This document shows positions 19,291-28,403 of a stretch of 64,000 nucleotides of DNA, piece after piece; position 1 is the stretch's first letter; each line of letters begins with the position of its first letter. The stretch lies in contig NC_008380.1 in NCBI RefSeq assembly GCF_000009265.1, forward strand, positions 439,501 to 503,500, in the 5' to 3' direction. A program made the position numbers and the translations under genes. The stretch comes from Rhizobium johnstonii 3841 (lineage in GTDB: Bacteria > Pseudomonadota > Alphaproteobacteria > Rhizobiales > Rhizobiaceae). The notes beneath the pieces were generated by a model. That model saw only the letters and a list, made by a program, of their open reading frames with translations, had not been told where the DNA came from and made no database searches.

Positions 19291-20850
19291 ATGGCACTGT
19301 CCGCCAATCTTTTCCTGCGCCAGACCCAGTCTTTGGTGATGACACCGCAACTGATGCAATCCATCCAGTTGCTGCAGATGACTCATTTCGAACTCAACCA
19401 GTTTATCGCCCTGGAAGTGGAGAAGAACCCGCTACTCGAATTTCCGTCGAATGACGGCGAGGCGGGCGGTGAACGCGGCGAAGCCGAAGATGGAGAATAT
19501 GCTCATCAGCCGGAGGATGCCGGGTCGGACGATGGCTACGACAACCGCACCGAGGCGCTCTCCAGCGACTGGTATGACAATGGCGGCAGCGCCAGTACCA
19601 GCCGGCTGAACGACGAACTCGACGCCAATTACACCAATGTCTTTCCTGATGACGGTGCCCCGCAGCGCCTCGATGCGCCGGAGCTCGTCAGCCAGTGGAA
19701 GTCGATGCCGGGCAGCGGCGAGGGCGCCGACTATGATCTCGACGATTTCGTCGCCGGCCAAGTGTCGCTGCGTGATCATCTCGCCCAGCAGATCCCCTTC
19801 GTCCTGCCTGACATGGCCGACCGGCTGATCGCGCAGAATTTCGTCGACCAGCTCGACGACTGTGGTTATCTGCAGGCCGATATCGTCGAGGCGGGCGAGA
19901 GGCTGGGCACGAGCCTCGCACAGGCCGAGCGCGTGCTTGCTACGCTCCAGAGCCTTGATCCGCCGGGTGTTTTCGCCCGTAGCCTCGCCGAATGCCTGGC
20001 GATCCAGCTCAGGCAGAAGGACCGATACGACCCGGCCATGCAGGCTCTGGTCGAAAACCTCGAACTGCTGGCCCGGCGCGACTTTGCCACGTTGAAGCGG
20101 CTCTGCGGCGTCGACGAGGAAGATCTTCTGGACATGCTCGGCGAGATCCGTCAGCTCAATCCCAAGCCCGGCAGCGGCTTCGAAGCGGGTGTTTCCGAAG
20201 CGATCACGCCGGATGTAGTCGTCAGGCACGCCTCGGACGGCGGCTGGCTGGTCGAGCTCAATCCGGATACGCTGCCGCGCGTGCTGGTCAACCAGTCCTA
20301 TTTTTCCCGTGTGACGAAGAACGGCGAGGACCACGCCTTCCTCTCCGATTGCCTGCAGAGCGCCAACTGGCTGACCCGCAGCCTCGACCAGCGGGCAAAA
20401 ACCATCATGAAGGTGGCAAGCGAAATCGTCCGCCAGCAGGACGCCTTCCTGCTGCACGGCGTCGATCACCTGCGCCCGCTGAACCTGAAAACGGTCGCCG
20501 AGGCAATCAAGATGCATGAATCCACCGTCAGCCGCGTCACGTCGAACAAATATATGCTGACGCCGCGCGGCCTCTTCGAACTCAAATATTTCTTCACCGT
20601 CTCGATCAGCGCCGTCGCCGGCGGCGACAGCCATTCGGCCGAGGCCGTGCGTCACAAGATCCGCGCGCTGATCCTGCAGGAGAGCCCGGAGGCGGTGCTT
20701 TCCGACGACGATATCGTCGACATGCTGAAGAAGGGCGGCGTCGATCTCGCCCGCCGCACCGTTGCGAAATACCGGGAGGCAATGAACATCGCCTCGTCGG
20801 TCCAGCGCCGCCGCGAGAAGCGGGCGCTCGCCAAGGTCGCGGGCTTCTGA
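19291..20850 (+). CDS. rpoN: RNA polymerase sigma-54 factor RpoN
   Basis: Sigma-54 directs RNA polymerase to -24/-12 promoters that need AAA+ activators; in rhizobia these include nif, dct and nitrogen-assimilation genes. The 519-residue protein has all three regions. The Gln/Leu-rich activator-interacting region I is at the N-terminus (LRQTQSLVMTPQLMQSIQLLQ). An acidic region II follows (about 55-120). The core-binding and DNA-binding domains contain a helix-turn-helix (NLKTVAEAIKMHESTVSRV) and the RpoN box ARRTVAKYRE near the C-terminus. It is followed, after an inserted transporter gene, by hpf and ptsN, which are its usual immediate neighbours. Confidence 0.98.
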   Translation: MALSANLFLRQTQSLVMTPQLMQSIQLLQMTHFELNQFIALEVEKNPLLEFPSNDGEAGGERGEAEDGEYAHQPEDAGSDDGYDNRTEALSSDWYDNGGSASTSRLNDELDANYTNVFPDDGAPQRLDAPELVSQWKSMPGSGEGADYDLDDFVAGQVSLRDHLAQQIPFVLPDMADRLIAQNFVDQLDDCGYLQADIVEAGERLGTSLAQAERVLATLQSLDPPGVFARSLAECLAIQLRQKDRYDPAMQALVENLELLARRDFATLKRLCGVDEEDLLDMLGEIRQLNPKPGSGFEAGVSEAITPDVVVRHASDGGWLVELNPDTLPRVLVNQSYFSRVTKNGEDHAFLSDCLQSANWLTRSLDQRAKTIMKVASEIVRQQDAFLLHGVDHLRPLNLKTVAEAIKMHESTVSRVTSNKYMLTPRGLFELKYFFTVSISAVAGGDSHSAEAVRHKIRALILQESPEAVLSDDDIVDMLKKGGVDLARRTVAKYREAMNIASSVQRRREKRALAKVAGF

Positions 20851-20910
20851 CGCAGCAATGCTTCGACCTCGATCGAAGCATCTTGTCCGCAAATCCCGCT
20901 ATTCCTCTCC

Positions 20911-20960
20911 AGCGCCCCAGCGTCTTTTCAGACGCGCAATGGCGCTGCAACCCTTTGAAT
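20911..20960. repeat. Partial palindromic repeat of family C
   Basis: AGCGCCCCAGCGTCTTTTCA, then GACGCGCAATGGCGCTGC and the CCTTTGAAT signature, match the left half of the copy at 25817-25919. It lies between rpoN and the DMT transporter gene; the open frame through it explains a spurious upstream extension of that gene. Confidence 0.6.
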
Positions 20961-20980
20961 TGTCTTCAACGAATATCGAA

Positions 20981-21904
20981 ATGCCGACCATGACGCCGCA
21001 AAATTCCAGCCTTGCCAGAGAGCTTTTCCTGCTGCTGGTGCTGGCGACCCTCTGGGGTTCCTCCTACAGCTTCATCAAGATCGGCGTCGAGACGATCCCG
21101 CCGATAACGTTGATCGCCGCCCGCACGCTGATTGCCGGGGGCATTCTGCTGGCCGTCCTGCACCACCGGCGTGTCCGTCTGCCGCGCGATCGTGCCACCT
21201 GGCGGCGGTTTTTCGTTCAGGCCTGCCTGAACAGCGTCGTCCCCTTCACGCTAATCGCCTGGGCGGAACAGTCCGTCGATGCCGGATTGGCGGTCATCCT
21301 GAATTCGGCAACGCCGATTTTCACCTTCCTGCTGGCGGTGCTGATCACCCACCATGAGCAGGTGACGCTGCGAAGGCTTTTCGGCGTCATGGCCGGGCTT
21401 GCCGGCATCTGCCTCGTCATCGGCGTCGAGGCGCTCAGTGGTCTCGGTGAAAACCTGACGGCGCAGCTTGCCATCATCCTGGCGACCATCTGTTATGCAG
21501 GTGCCGCGATTTTCAGCAAGAATTTCAAGGGGCTCGATCCGGCAGTGCCGGCGGCCGGCTCGTTGATCTCAGGCGCGGTCATTCTCTTGCCGACGAGCCT
21601 CGTCGTCGATCGGCCGTGGGAACTCGATCCTTCGGCGGCATCGATGCTGGCGCTGCTGGCCCTCTCCGCCTTTTCGACGGCGCTTGCCTTTGTGATCTAT
21701 TTCCGTCTCGTCCAGACGCTGGGTTCGGTCGGAACCACCGCGCAAGCCTATCTCAGAGTGCCGATCGGTGTGGCGATCGGCATCGTCTTCCTCGGCGAAA
21801 GGCTGAGCCCGACGGCCTGGATCGGACTCATCTGCGTCATATCAGGTGTCGCCGCCATGACGATCCCTGCAAGAAGGGGCGCAACGCAAGCGCGAAACGC
21901 GTAA
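20981..21904 (+). CDS. EamA/DMT-family exporter
   Basis: A 307-residue inner-membrane protein with about ten hydrophobic segments, arranged as two EamA repeats. The first shows ATLWGSSYSFIKIGVETIPP and the second begins near ILATICYAGAAIFSKNF. Members of the drug/metabolite transporter superfamily export amino acids or other small metabolites; the substrate here is unknown. The start at 20981 (MPTMTPQN) lies just past a palindromic repeat, and the apparent upstream coding comes from that repeat. It interrupts the usual rpoN-hpf neighbourhood, suggesting insertion of the gene in this lineage. Confidence 0.85.
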   Translation: MPTMTPQNSSLARELFLLLVLATLWGSSYSFIKIGVETIPPITLIAARTLIAGGILLAVLHHRRVRLPRDRATWRRFFVQACLNSVVPFTLIAWAEQSVDAGLAVILNSATPIFTFLLAVLITHHEQVTLRRLFGVMAGLAGICLVIGVEALSGLGENLTAQLAIILATICYAGAAIFSKNFKGLDPAVPAAGSLISGAVILLPTSLVVDRPWELDPSAASMLALLALSAFSTALAFVIYFRLVQTLGSVGTTAQAYLRVPIGVAIGIVFLGERLSPTAWIGLICVISGVAAMTIPARRGATQARNA

Positions 21905-21996
21905 AGTTGATGGACTGGCGACCGGCGACATGCTTTGGCCGACAAGGTATCCGCCACACGTTGACCGCGTGCCGCCGAGGGTGATTCGGCGCCCTA

Positions 21997-22025
21997 TTGA
22001 CTTTTCGGTACGCTCTGGCTAGAAG
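21997..22025 (+). promoter_or_regulatory. Candidate sigma-70 promoter for hpf-ptsN
   Basis: TTGACT at 21997-22002, a 17-nt spacer, and TAGAAG at 22020-22025. It sits in the 292-bp gap between the DMT transporter gene and hpf, 171 bp before the hpf start. No other gene is visible in this gap. Confidence 0.45.
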
Positions 22026-22196
22026 CCCGCCGCAATCGATGCCGTGAACGGCGTCTGGAGTTATCCCCAGCATCAGAAGGGCACCAAGGACCCGCAGGCC
22101 TAAGCCGATCTTGCTTGAGATTGTGCGAAGTGCTTGGATGAACCCGAGGCTTGGCGTAAACTGATACCCGCAAACGACCATAAGAAGGGAAACTCC

Positions 22197-22772
22197 ATGA
22201 GTGTGCGTGTATCCGGGAAACATATGGAAATTGGTGAATCGTTCCGTCAAAAGATCGAGGACCAAATTGGTATGGCCATCACGAAATACTTCGACGGGGG
22301 ATATTCCGGCCAGGTGACCGTGGAAAAGGCGAGTTCTCGTTACTCGGCGGATTGCAAGCTGCATCTCGACAGCGGGGTGGTGCTGCATGCGGCCGGCGAG
22401 GCGACCGACCCGCAATTGGCTTTCGACGCGGCTTCCCAGCGGATCGAAAAGCGGCTGCGGCGATACAAGCGCAAGCTGAAGGACCATCACGCCGGAAGCC
22501 ATCTGAATGGTTTTGCAGAGGTCTCCTACACGGTTATGGATTCCGTTCCTGATCACGATGATGAAATCGCCGACGATTTCGCTCCGGCGATCGTCGCAGA
22601 AAGCACGAAGCAGCTGAAGACCATGTCGGTCGCCACCGCAGTGATGGCGCTCGACATGACCGACGAGCCGCTTCTCCTGTTCCGCAGCCCCGGCAAGGAA
22701 CATCTGAACATCGTTTACCGTCGGCACGACGGAAATATTGGCTGGATCGATTCAGCCAGTATCAAAGGCTGA
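22197..22772 (+). CDS. hpf: Ribosome hibernation promoting factor, long form
   Basis: Long HPF dimerises 70S ribosomes into inactive 100S particles in stationary phase or stress. The 191-residue protein has the N-terminal S30AE domain (MSVRVSGKHMEIGESFRQKIED onward, to about 105) and the C-terminal dimerisation domain (about 135-190, ending LNIVYRRHDGNIGWIDSAS). The start at 22197 has a strong AAGAAGGGAA ribosome site. It lies 70 bp before ptsN on the same strand; the rpoN-hpf-ptsN order is a widely conserved cluster, though here an exporter gene separates rpoN from hpf. Confidence 0.94.
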   Translation: MSVRVSGKHMEIGESFRQKIEDQIGMAITKYFDGGYSGQVTVEKASSRYSADCKLHLDSGVVLHAAGEATDPQLAFDAASQRIEKRLRRYKRKLKDHHAGSHLNGFAEVSYTVMDSVPDHDDEIADDFAPAIVAESTKQLKTMSVATAVMALDMTDEPLLLFRSPGKEHLNIVYRRHDGNIGWIDSASIKG

Positions 22773-22842
22773 GATCAGCGTGGTGAGCGGCGGTGTTGCC
22801 GCCGCTCCTTGCATTTGATCCCGGCGACAGAAGGAAAAAGAA

Positions 22843-23307
22843 ATGGCATTGGCAGATTTGCTCCATCAGGATGCGATCATTCCCGCCCTCAGAGTAAATT
22901 CCAAGAAACAGTTGCTTCAGGAATTGGCTGCAAGAGCCGCCAGGATCACCGGGCTTTCCGAACGGGAGATCTTCGACGTCATCCTGCAGCGCGAACGCCT
23001 GGGCTCGACCGGCGTCGGCAACGGCATCGCCATTCCCCACGGCAAGCTGGGAAATATCCATTCGATCGTCGGCATCTTCGCCCGGCTGGAGCAGCCGGTC
23101 GATTTCGAGGCGCTGGACGACCAGCCCGTCGATCTCGTGTTCTTGCTGCTTGCGCCGGAGGGCGCGGGCGCTGATCATCTCAAGGCTCTGTCGCGTATCG
23201 CCCGCGTGCTGCGCGATCACGATCTGGTCGCCAAGCTGCGCGCCACCGAATCCGCCTCGGCGATCTACGCCTTCCTCAACGAAGAGCAGACGTCGAACGC
23301 TGCCTGA
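22843..23307 (+). CDS. ptsN: Nitrogen-PTS EIIA component PtsN
   Basis: EIIANtr is the terminal phospho-acceptor of the regulatory PTS-Ntr chain (PtsP, NPr/PtsO, PtsN). In rhizobia it influences potassium transport, ABC-transporter activation and C/N balance. The 154-residue protein carries the phosphorylatable His in GVGNGIAIPHGKL (about residue 66). A good ribosome binding site (AGAAGGAAA) precedes ATG 22843. The C-terminal helix matches the family. A strong bidirectional hairpin follows at 23339-23378. Confidence 0.95.
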   Translation: MALADLLHQDAIIPALRVNSKKQLLQELAARAARITGLSEREIFDVILQRERLGSTGVGNGIAIPHGKLGNIHSIVGIFARLEQPVDFEALDDQPVDLVFLLLAPEGAGADHLKALSRIARVLRDHDLVAKLRATESASAIYAFLNEEQTSNAA

Positions 23308-23338
23308 CGCGCGTGGCGCGATAACGCATTAATTCTCG

Positions 23339-23378
23339 AATGCAAAAGGCGCCTGATCTCCCAGGCGCCTTTTGCATT
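23339..23378. terminator. Bidirectional intrinsic terminator between ptsN and chemoreceptor gene
   Basis: A perfect 17-bp stem (23339-23355 with 23362-23378) with a 6-nt loop. The AAAAGGCGCCTG core gives a T-rich exit (CCTTTTGCATT) in both directions. It serves the convergent ptsN and chemoreceptor genes. Confidence 0.85.
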
Positions 23379-23394
23379 ATGAAGGGCTGAACGA

Positions 23395-25734
23395 TCAGAA
23401 CTCTTCCCAGCTGTCCTGCGCCACGGCAGCGGATCCGCGCGACGGGGCAGCCGCGCGGCGGACCGCCGGGGCGGCCGCGCGATGCGAAGGGGCTGAAGTC
23501 GACGGTGCCCTCATCCTTTGCGCGACGGAGGCAAGGGCTGCGGCGTTGCCCGAACCCGAGACGTTGAAGCGCGTGGCGAGCGCCTTCAGCGTCTGTGCCT
23601 CGTCGTTGAGTGCGACGCTGGCAGCGGTCGCTTCCTCTACCATGGCCGCATTCTGCTGCGTCACCTGGTCCATCTGGTTCATGGCCTGGTTGATTTCCTT
23701 CAGGCCGACAGCCTGTTCGCTGGCCGATGCCGAGATCTGCCGGATGAGGTCGTTGATGCCCATCACCTGTTCGGCGATCTTGTGCAGCGTGCCGCCGGCG
23801 CGCCCGACGAGATCGACGCCTTCCTTGACCTGGACGGCCGAGGTGTTGATCAGCGTCTTGATCTCCTTGGCGGCATTGGCCGAACGCTGTGCGAGTTCAC
23901 GCACCTCCTGGGCGACGACGGCAAAACCTTTGCCGGCTTCCCCGGCACGGGCCGCCTCGACGCCGGCATTCAATGCCAGCAGGTTGGTCTGGAAGGCGAT
24001 CTCGTCGATGACGCCGATGATCCGCGAAACCTCCGTCGAGGACTGTTCGATCCCTTGCATCGAGGCGATCGCCTTCTGCACCACTTCGCCGGATTTTTCG
24101 GCGTCCTGGCAGGCGAGGTTGACGTTATCGGCCGCCGTGCGCGCATTCTCGGCGCTGGAATCGACTTGCGCAGTGAGTTCGTTGAGCGCGGCCGCCGTCT
24201 CTTCCAGGCTGGCAGCCTGCTGCTCGGTGCGCTTGGCGAGGTCGGAAGCGCTGTTGCTGATTTCACCGGTGCCTGAGCCGATATTGGCGACGCTGAGGTT
24301 CATCGTGTTGATGGTCTCTTCGAGGCTGGCGAGCGCGGCGTTGAAATCCTGCTTCAGCTTGCCGTATTCGCCGGGGAACTCGTCGGTGATGCGGTGGCTG
24401 AGATTGCCCTGCGACAGTTCGGAAAGGCCGGCGCCGACGATCGAGACGATATGGCGCTGCAGCGACACCGATTCCTGGCGCTCCGATTCCGAGCGGCTGC
24501 GCTCGGTCTCGGCCGCCTGCCTCTGGTCTGCGGCCTCGTCCTCGAGGCGGCGGCTGTCGGCGAGGGTGAAGCGGAAGCCTTCGAGCGCCTTGGCGACCGA
24601 ACCGACTTCGTCGCTGCGGTCCTGGGCGGCGACCGGTTCGCCATACTCGCCGTCGCTCAACGCCTTGACGCTGGCGACCAGCCCGTCGAGCGGCCGCTGC
24701 ACGAAAGAGCGGACGGCGAAATAGAGCGCCAGCATGACTGCGCCAAGCACGATCAGCCCGTTGACGATCATCATGTAGGTCTGGTCCCGCACCGGCGCGT
24801 TGATTGCCGTGTGCGGCACGTCGACGAGCACGACCCAGGTGGCGTTGACGCCGGGAACTGCGAATGGATAAACGACGCGATCGAAGGGATCGAGGCCATC
24901 ATAGGTGAGGTTCCTGACCAGACCGGGCTGTTTGCTCGACAGCGCCGACTTGACGATGTCGGCGCCCTCGCCGTCATATTCCTTGGTCATCAGCTCGGGG
25001 ATCGGCGCGACGATCCAGTTGCCGGCCTGCGACAGCAGCGTGACGCGGCCCGAACCGAAAGGATGCAGCGCCTGCAGCTTGTCGGTCAGCGACTTCAGCG
25101 AAATGTCGACGCCACCGACGCCGATCATCTTACCATCAGACATGACCGGATAGGCGATCGAGGTCAGCAGCGTCGGCACGTCTGTTCCCTCAGCCATATA
25201 GGGCGTGGTGATCGCGCCCTCGCCGCTGTCGGCGGCGAGCTTCCACCATGCGGCGGTATAATCATTGTCGAAGGTCGAATATTGGATGCCGCCGTCCTTG
25301 GTCTTCGACCAGTAGGGCGTGAAGGCGCCGTTCTTGTTCGTGCCTTCGTCATTATTGTTGGCGATCTCGGTGCTCTTGCCGTCAAACGCGCCGAGCTGCT
25401 CGCAGAACCAGCTGCCGAAGGCGAAGGCATTCTGCTCGAGATTGGCCTTCAGCACGTTGATCATGCCCTTGCGATCGAGCGACTTGCCTTCATGGCCGCG
25501 GCCGATGACGCCCGACATGGTGCGCGCGGCGCTGGCGAGTTCGCCGACATTGGCGGCGATATCATTGGCGATCGATTTCGCCTCGAGGTTGGCCTGATCC
25601 ATCGTCAGCGTCTGGACACGATCACGGGTCTGGCCGATGAGGAAAAAGTTCGAAACGATGAGAACAAGCGCGATGGCGATGCCGGTGATAACGATGAGTT
25701 TCGCGGCAAGCGATTTCATGCGAAAAATGAACAT
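23395..25734 (-). CDS. Methyl-accepting chemotaxis protein with periplasmic Cache sensor
   Basis: A 779-residue transmembrane chemoreceptor. The start MFIFRMKSL at 25734, with GAGGACC just upstream, is preferred over an ATG at 25803. Membrane helix 1 (about 10-30) is followed by a periplasmic double-Cache-like domain (about 35-300, with VIGVGGVDISLKSL-like strands). Membrane helix 2 is at about 312-335. HAMP regions and a methyl-accepting signalling domain follow, with the conserved hairpin tip around [17 protein letters not shown]. The C-terminus DSWEEF fits the W-x-x-F pentapeptide that tethers CheR/CheB. The ligand is unknown; Cache domains often bind amino or organic acids. Confidence 0.93.
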   Translation of the reverse strand: MFIFRMKSLAAKLIVITGIAIALVLIVSNFFLIGQTRDRVQTLTMDQANLEAKSIANDIAANVGELASAARTMSGVIGRGHEGKSLDRKGMINVLKANLEQNAFAFGSWFCEQLGAFDGKSTEIANNNDEGTNKNGAFTPYWSKTKDGGIQYSTFDNDYTAAWWKLAADSGEGAITTPYMAEGTDVPTLLTSIAYPVMSDGKMIGVGGVDISLKSLTDKLQALHPFGSGRVTLLSQAGNWIVAPIPELMTKEYDGEGADIVKSALSSKQPGLVRNLTYDGLDPFDRVVYPFAVPGVNATWVVLVDVPHTAINAPVRDQTYMMIVNGLIVLGAVMLALYFAVRSFVQRPLDGLVASVKALSDGEYGEPVAAQDRSDEVGSVAKALEGFRFTLADSRRLEDEAADQRQAAETERSRSESERQESVSLQRHIVSIVGAGLSELSQGNLSHRITDEFPGEYGKLKQDFNAALASLEETINTMNLSVANIGSGTGEISNSASDLAKRTEQQAASLEETAAALNELTAQVDSSAENARTAADNVNLACQDAEKSGEVVQKAIASMQGIEQSSTEVSRIIGVIDEIAFQTNLLALNAGVEAARAGEAGKGFAVVAQEVRELAQRSANAAKEIKTLINTSAVQVKEGVDLVGRAGGTLHKIAEQVMGINDLIRQISASASEQAVGLKEINQAMNQMDQVTQQNAAMVEEATAASVALNDEAQTLKALATRFNVSGSGNAAALASVAQRMRAPSTSAPSHRAAAPAVRRAAAPSRGSAAVAQDSWEEF

Positions 25735-25816
25735 GGGGTCCTCAGGCAAGGATGCGCCGAACGGGCATTCTCCGGCGCAGCAGCAAAGGCTTCGCCCCAT
25801 CATGGGGCAGCCGCCT

Positions 25817-25919
25817 ACAGCGCCGCGCGTCTTTTCGAGATGCGCGAGGGACGCTGCAGCACTTTGAATGGCTGCATAATTTTCCCCTTAGATCGATTCC
25901 GATTTAAGGAATGATGCAG
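25817..25919. repeat. Palindromic repeat of family C, near-complete copy
   Basis: Order of parts: CGCCGCGCGTCTTTTCGAGA, an arm GCGCGAGGGACGCTGCAG, the signature CACTTTGAAT, and GATCGATTCCGATTT flanked by inverted TGCAT arms. The same parts occur inverted at 46729-46830, and partial copies lie at 13171 and 20911. It occupies the gap between the chemoreceptor and ribokinase genes (25735-26082), which otherwise holds only the terminator at 26021-26062. Confidence 0.7.
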
Positions 25920-26020
25920 TGGATGGCCGGAATCCGAAAGGCGGGAAGGAGCCGGCGGCCACGAGCAACATCGCCGGAGATCTCTTAAATTTGAATGAAA
26001 CTCGATCGATCGAGACAAGG

Positions 26021-26062
26021 AAAATCGCCGGAACGCCCTGAATTACAGGGAGTTTTGCCGGC
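26021..26062 (-). terminator. Probable terminator of ribokinase gene
   Basis: Read on the minus strand, a stem of GCCGG/CCGGC (26058-26062 with 26027-26031) encloses a CCCTG/CAGGG stem and is followed by GATTTTCC. It lies 21 bp after the ribokinase stop. Confidence 0.45.
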
Positions 26063-26082
26063 GGCTTCGCAAAGAGACGCCT

Positions 26083-26982
26083 CTATATCCTGTCTGCGAC
26101 TTCCTCGCTCAAGGGGATCGAAGGTTGCGCGCCGGCCTCGAGGCATGCGAGCGAGCCGGCAACCGCCGCACGACGCAGCGCCGAGACAAAATCGAGGCCG
26201 TCGTCGAGGCTTGCAGCGAAATAGCCGCAGAAAGTGTCTCCGGCGCCGACCGTATCGACAGGTTCGATCTTGAGACCCTGCGCCCTTGAAATCGCTCCGT
26301 CGCGGATGGCGATGACCCCATCGGCGCCGAGCGTCACGATCAATGTCTGGCCCGTCTCCGCGTGCAGGCGCACAAGGGCGGCCTCGCGCGCTTGCGCGTC
26401 CATGCCCTCCTGTCCGGCGAGCCGCTCGAATTCGGTCTCGTTGGCAATGACGATATCGGCAAGCCGACCGAGACGCGGCGCATCGGGGATCAGCGGCGCG
26501 AGGTTGAGGATGCTGGTGACGCCCTTGGCGCGGGCGGCCGACAGCGCGCGTTCGACGGCCGCAACCGGCACTTCGAGCTGCAGCATCAGGATATCGCCTT
26601 CATTCATGCGGCCGATCGCCGTCTCGGCATCGGCAGGCGTGACCTGGCCATTGGCGCCGGGAACGACGGCAATCATGTTTTCGCCGTCGCCGCCGACAAG
26701 GATCAGCGCCGTGCCTGTGGGGCCGTCGACATGTTTGATCAGGGAAAGGTCGGTACCTGCATCATCGAGCAGGGCCAGCGCCTCCGCAGCGAAGGCATCC
26801 TTGCCGACGGCGCCGGCCATATGCACGTAGCGTCCGGCGCGGCGCGCTGCCAGCGCCTGGTTGGCGCCCTTGCCGCCGGCGGCCGTGGCAAAGCCGTTGC
26901 CGGCCACCGTCTCGCCGGGCTTCGGCAGGCGCTCGGTCGTGGCGATGAGATCCATGTTGATGGACCCGAAAACTGTGATCAT
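26083..26982 (-). CDS. rbsK: Ribokinase
   Basis: PfkB-family kinase that phosphorylates D-ribose at O5. The 299-residue form starting at 26982 (MITVFGSINMD) was chosen; an upstream extension to 27045 lies within a palindromic repeat. Diagnostic motifs are the N-terminal AGGKGANQALAA with the sugar-binding NMD, and the C-terminal anion hole/catalytic base DTVGAGDTFCGY. No ribose transporter genes are adjacent, so ribose use would depend on a transporter elsewhere. A different PfkB-family substrate is possible but less likely. Confidence 0.88.
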   Translation of the reverse strand: MITVFGSINMDLIATTERLPKPGETVAGNGFATAAGGKGANQALAARRAGRYVHMAGAVGKDAFAAEALALLDDAGTDLSLIKHVDGPTGTALILVGGDGENMIAVVPGANGQVTPADAETAIGRMNEGDILMLQLEVPVAAVERALSAARAKGVTSILNLAPLIPDAPRLGRLADIVIANETEFERLAGQEGMDAQAREAALVRLHAETGQTLIVTLGADGVIAIRDGAISRAQGLKIEPVDTVGAGDTFCGYFAASLDDGLDFVSALRRAAVAGSLACLEAGAQPSIPLSEEVADRI

Positions 26983-27000
26983 GAATGTGTCCCGTCTTCC

Positions 27001-27113
27001 AGAGCATGATGCCGAAAAGTGTGATCGGTTTTCGGACGACATCATGCTCTAACTATATAATTTGGAACAGGATTCAGATTTTAGGCCGACCCGGCCTAAA
27101 ATCATCCTGTTCT
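27001..27113. repeat. Family A palindromic repeat, inverted copy
   Basis: AGAGCATGAT at 27001-27010 pairs with ATCATGCTCT at 27041-27050, enclosing CCGAAAA/TTTTCGG. A second palindrome ATTTTAGGCC/GGCCTAAAAT follows around 27078-27102, flanked by GAACAGGAT/ATCCTGTTC. This is the reverse orientation of 7079-7190. Confidence 0.75.
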
Positions 27114-27176
27114 GGAGCCTGCAAGTGACATCATGCTCCTGCATGTTTCATGCGGGCGAGACACTGCCCGAAGCGG

Positions 27177-28403
27177 TCACTCCTCGTCAACCACCCGGAG
27201 CTTCAGAAGACCGGTGCGGCTTTCCACCGATTTGCCCGCGGCTTCGCTGTCGCGGGCGGGCTTGGCATCGCCGACGGCGGCCTCGAATTCCAGCGCTTCG
27301 ATCCTGGCGCCGCGCCTGGTGAGCTTGTCGGCTGACGTGACCACCATGTCGATATCCTTCTGCGCCATGGCGAAATGGCCCTGCAGCTTGCGCACCCGCT
27401 CGTCGAGACGACTGAGATCGTCCATCAGGATCGCCACTTCGCCCTGGATCAGATGCGCCTGCGCTCGCATGCGCTGATCCTTGAGCACGGCCTGGATGAC
27501 CTGGATCGACAGCATCAGCAGCGACGGCGAGACGATGACGACGCGCGCGCGGTGCGCCTTTTGCACCACCGGCTCGAAGTGCTCGTGGATCTCGGCGAAG
27601 ATCGATTCGGACGGCACGAAGAGAAAGGCCGTATCCTGGGTTTCCCCCTGGATCAGATATTTCTCGGAAATGTCCCTAATATGGACCTCCATGTCGCGGC
27701 GGAACTGCTGGCCGGCGATCTTGCCGGCCTCGGGGCTGCCGGCGTCGCGGATCGCGTTCCAGGCTTCGAGCGGAAATTTTGCGTCGATCACCAGCGGCGG
27801 CGCGCCGTTCGGCATGCGGATCGTGCAGTCCGGCCGCGACCCGTTGGAAAGCGTCTGCTGGAAGGCGTAGGCGCCCATCGGCAGACCGTCGGCGACGATC
27901 GTTTCCATCCTGGACTGGCCGAAGGCGCCGCGCGTCTGCTTGTTGGACAGAATGGCCTGCAGCCCGACGACATCCTTGGCGAGCGTCTGGATATTGTTCT
28001 GCGCGGCATCGATGACCGCCAGCCGCTCCTGCAGCCGCTGCAGGTTCTCATGCGTCGATTTCGTCTGCTCGGTGATCGTCGAACTGACGCGCTGCGACAT
28101 GCCGTCGAGGCGTTGGCTTATCGTCTGGTTGAGTTCGCTCTGCCGCGCGCCGAACACCTCGGTCATCGCTGCGATGCGGCCCTGCATCTCCGCCTGGATC
28201 TTCAAAAGCTCGGCCATGCGCGCTTCGTTTTCCTGAGCACGAAAGCTCGCTTCCTCCGCCTGCTCGCGGCGAAGGCTGGCGCCGCGCAGCAGAAGCACGA
28301 TCACCAGCAGGGCGAGGGCGGCGAGAGCGCCGCCGACAAGCGCCAGCATGGCCGGGCTGATCGAGGCAAGGGCAAGGGCGAGCGATTCGGAATGGATGGT
28401 CAT
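27177..28403 (-). CDS. rmuC: DNA recombination protein RmuC homologue
   Basis: RmuC limits inversion and recombination at short inverted repeats in E. coli and is thought to be a nuclease-fold protein. The 408-residue product has an N-terminal membrane helix (about 17-40), a coiled-coil region (about 45-150, rich in Gln/Glu/Arg), and the RmuC domain (about 165-340) with VIDAKFPLEAW and FLFVPSESIFAEIHEH. The acidic residues in these segments match the restriction-endonuclease-like core. Faces the globin-coupled chemoreceptor divergently. Given the many palindromic repeats in this window, its presence is noted, though no functional link is implied. Confidence 0.9.
   Translation of the reverse strand: MTIHSESLALALASISPAMLALVGGALAALALLVIVLLLRGASLRREQAEEASFRAQENEARMAELLKIQAEMQGRIAAMTEVFGARQSELNQTISQRLDGMSQRVSSTITEQTKSTHENLQRLQERLAVIDAAQNNIQTLAKDVVGLQAILSNKQTRGAFGQSRMETIVADGLPMGAYAFQQTLSNGSRPDCTIRMPNGAPPLVIDAKFPLEAWNAIRDAGSPEAGKIAGQQFRRDMEVHIRDISEKYLIQGETQDTAFLFVPSESIFAEIHEHFEPVVQKAHRARVVIVSPSLLMLSIQVIQAVLKDQRMRAQAHLIQGEVAILMDDLSRLDERVRKLQGHFAMAQKDIDMVVTSADKLTRRGARIEALEFEAAVGDAKPARDSEAAGKSVESRTGLLKLRVVDEE

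Noticed and set aside
22130..22160. Possible -24/-12 sigma-54 promoter before hpf (TTGGCGTAAACTGATAC)
   Set aside because: The GG-N10-GC spacing is not met; the TTGACT-N17-TAGAAG promoter further upstream is better supported.
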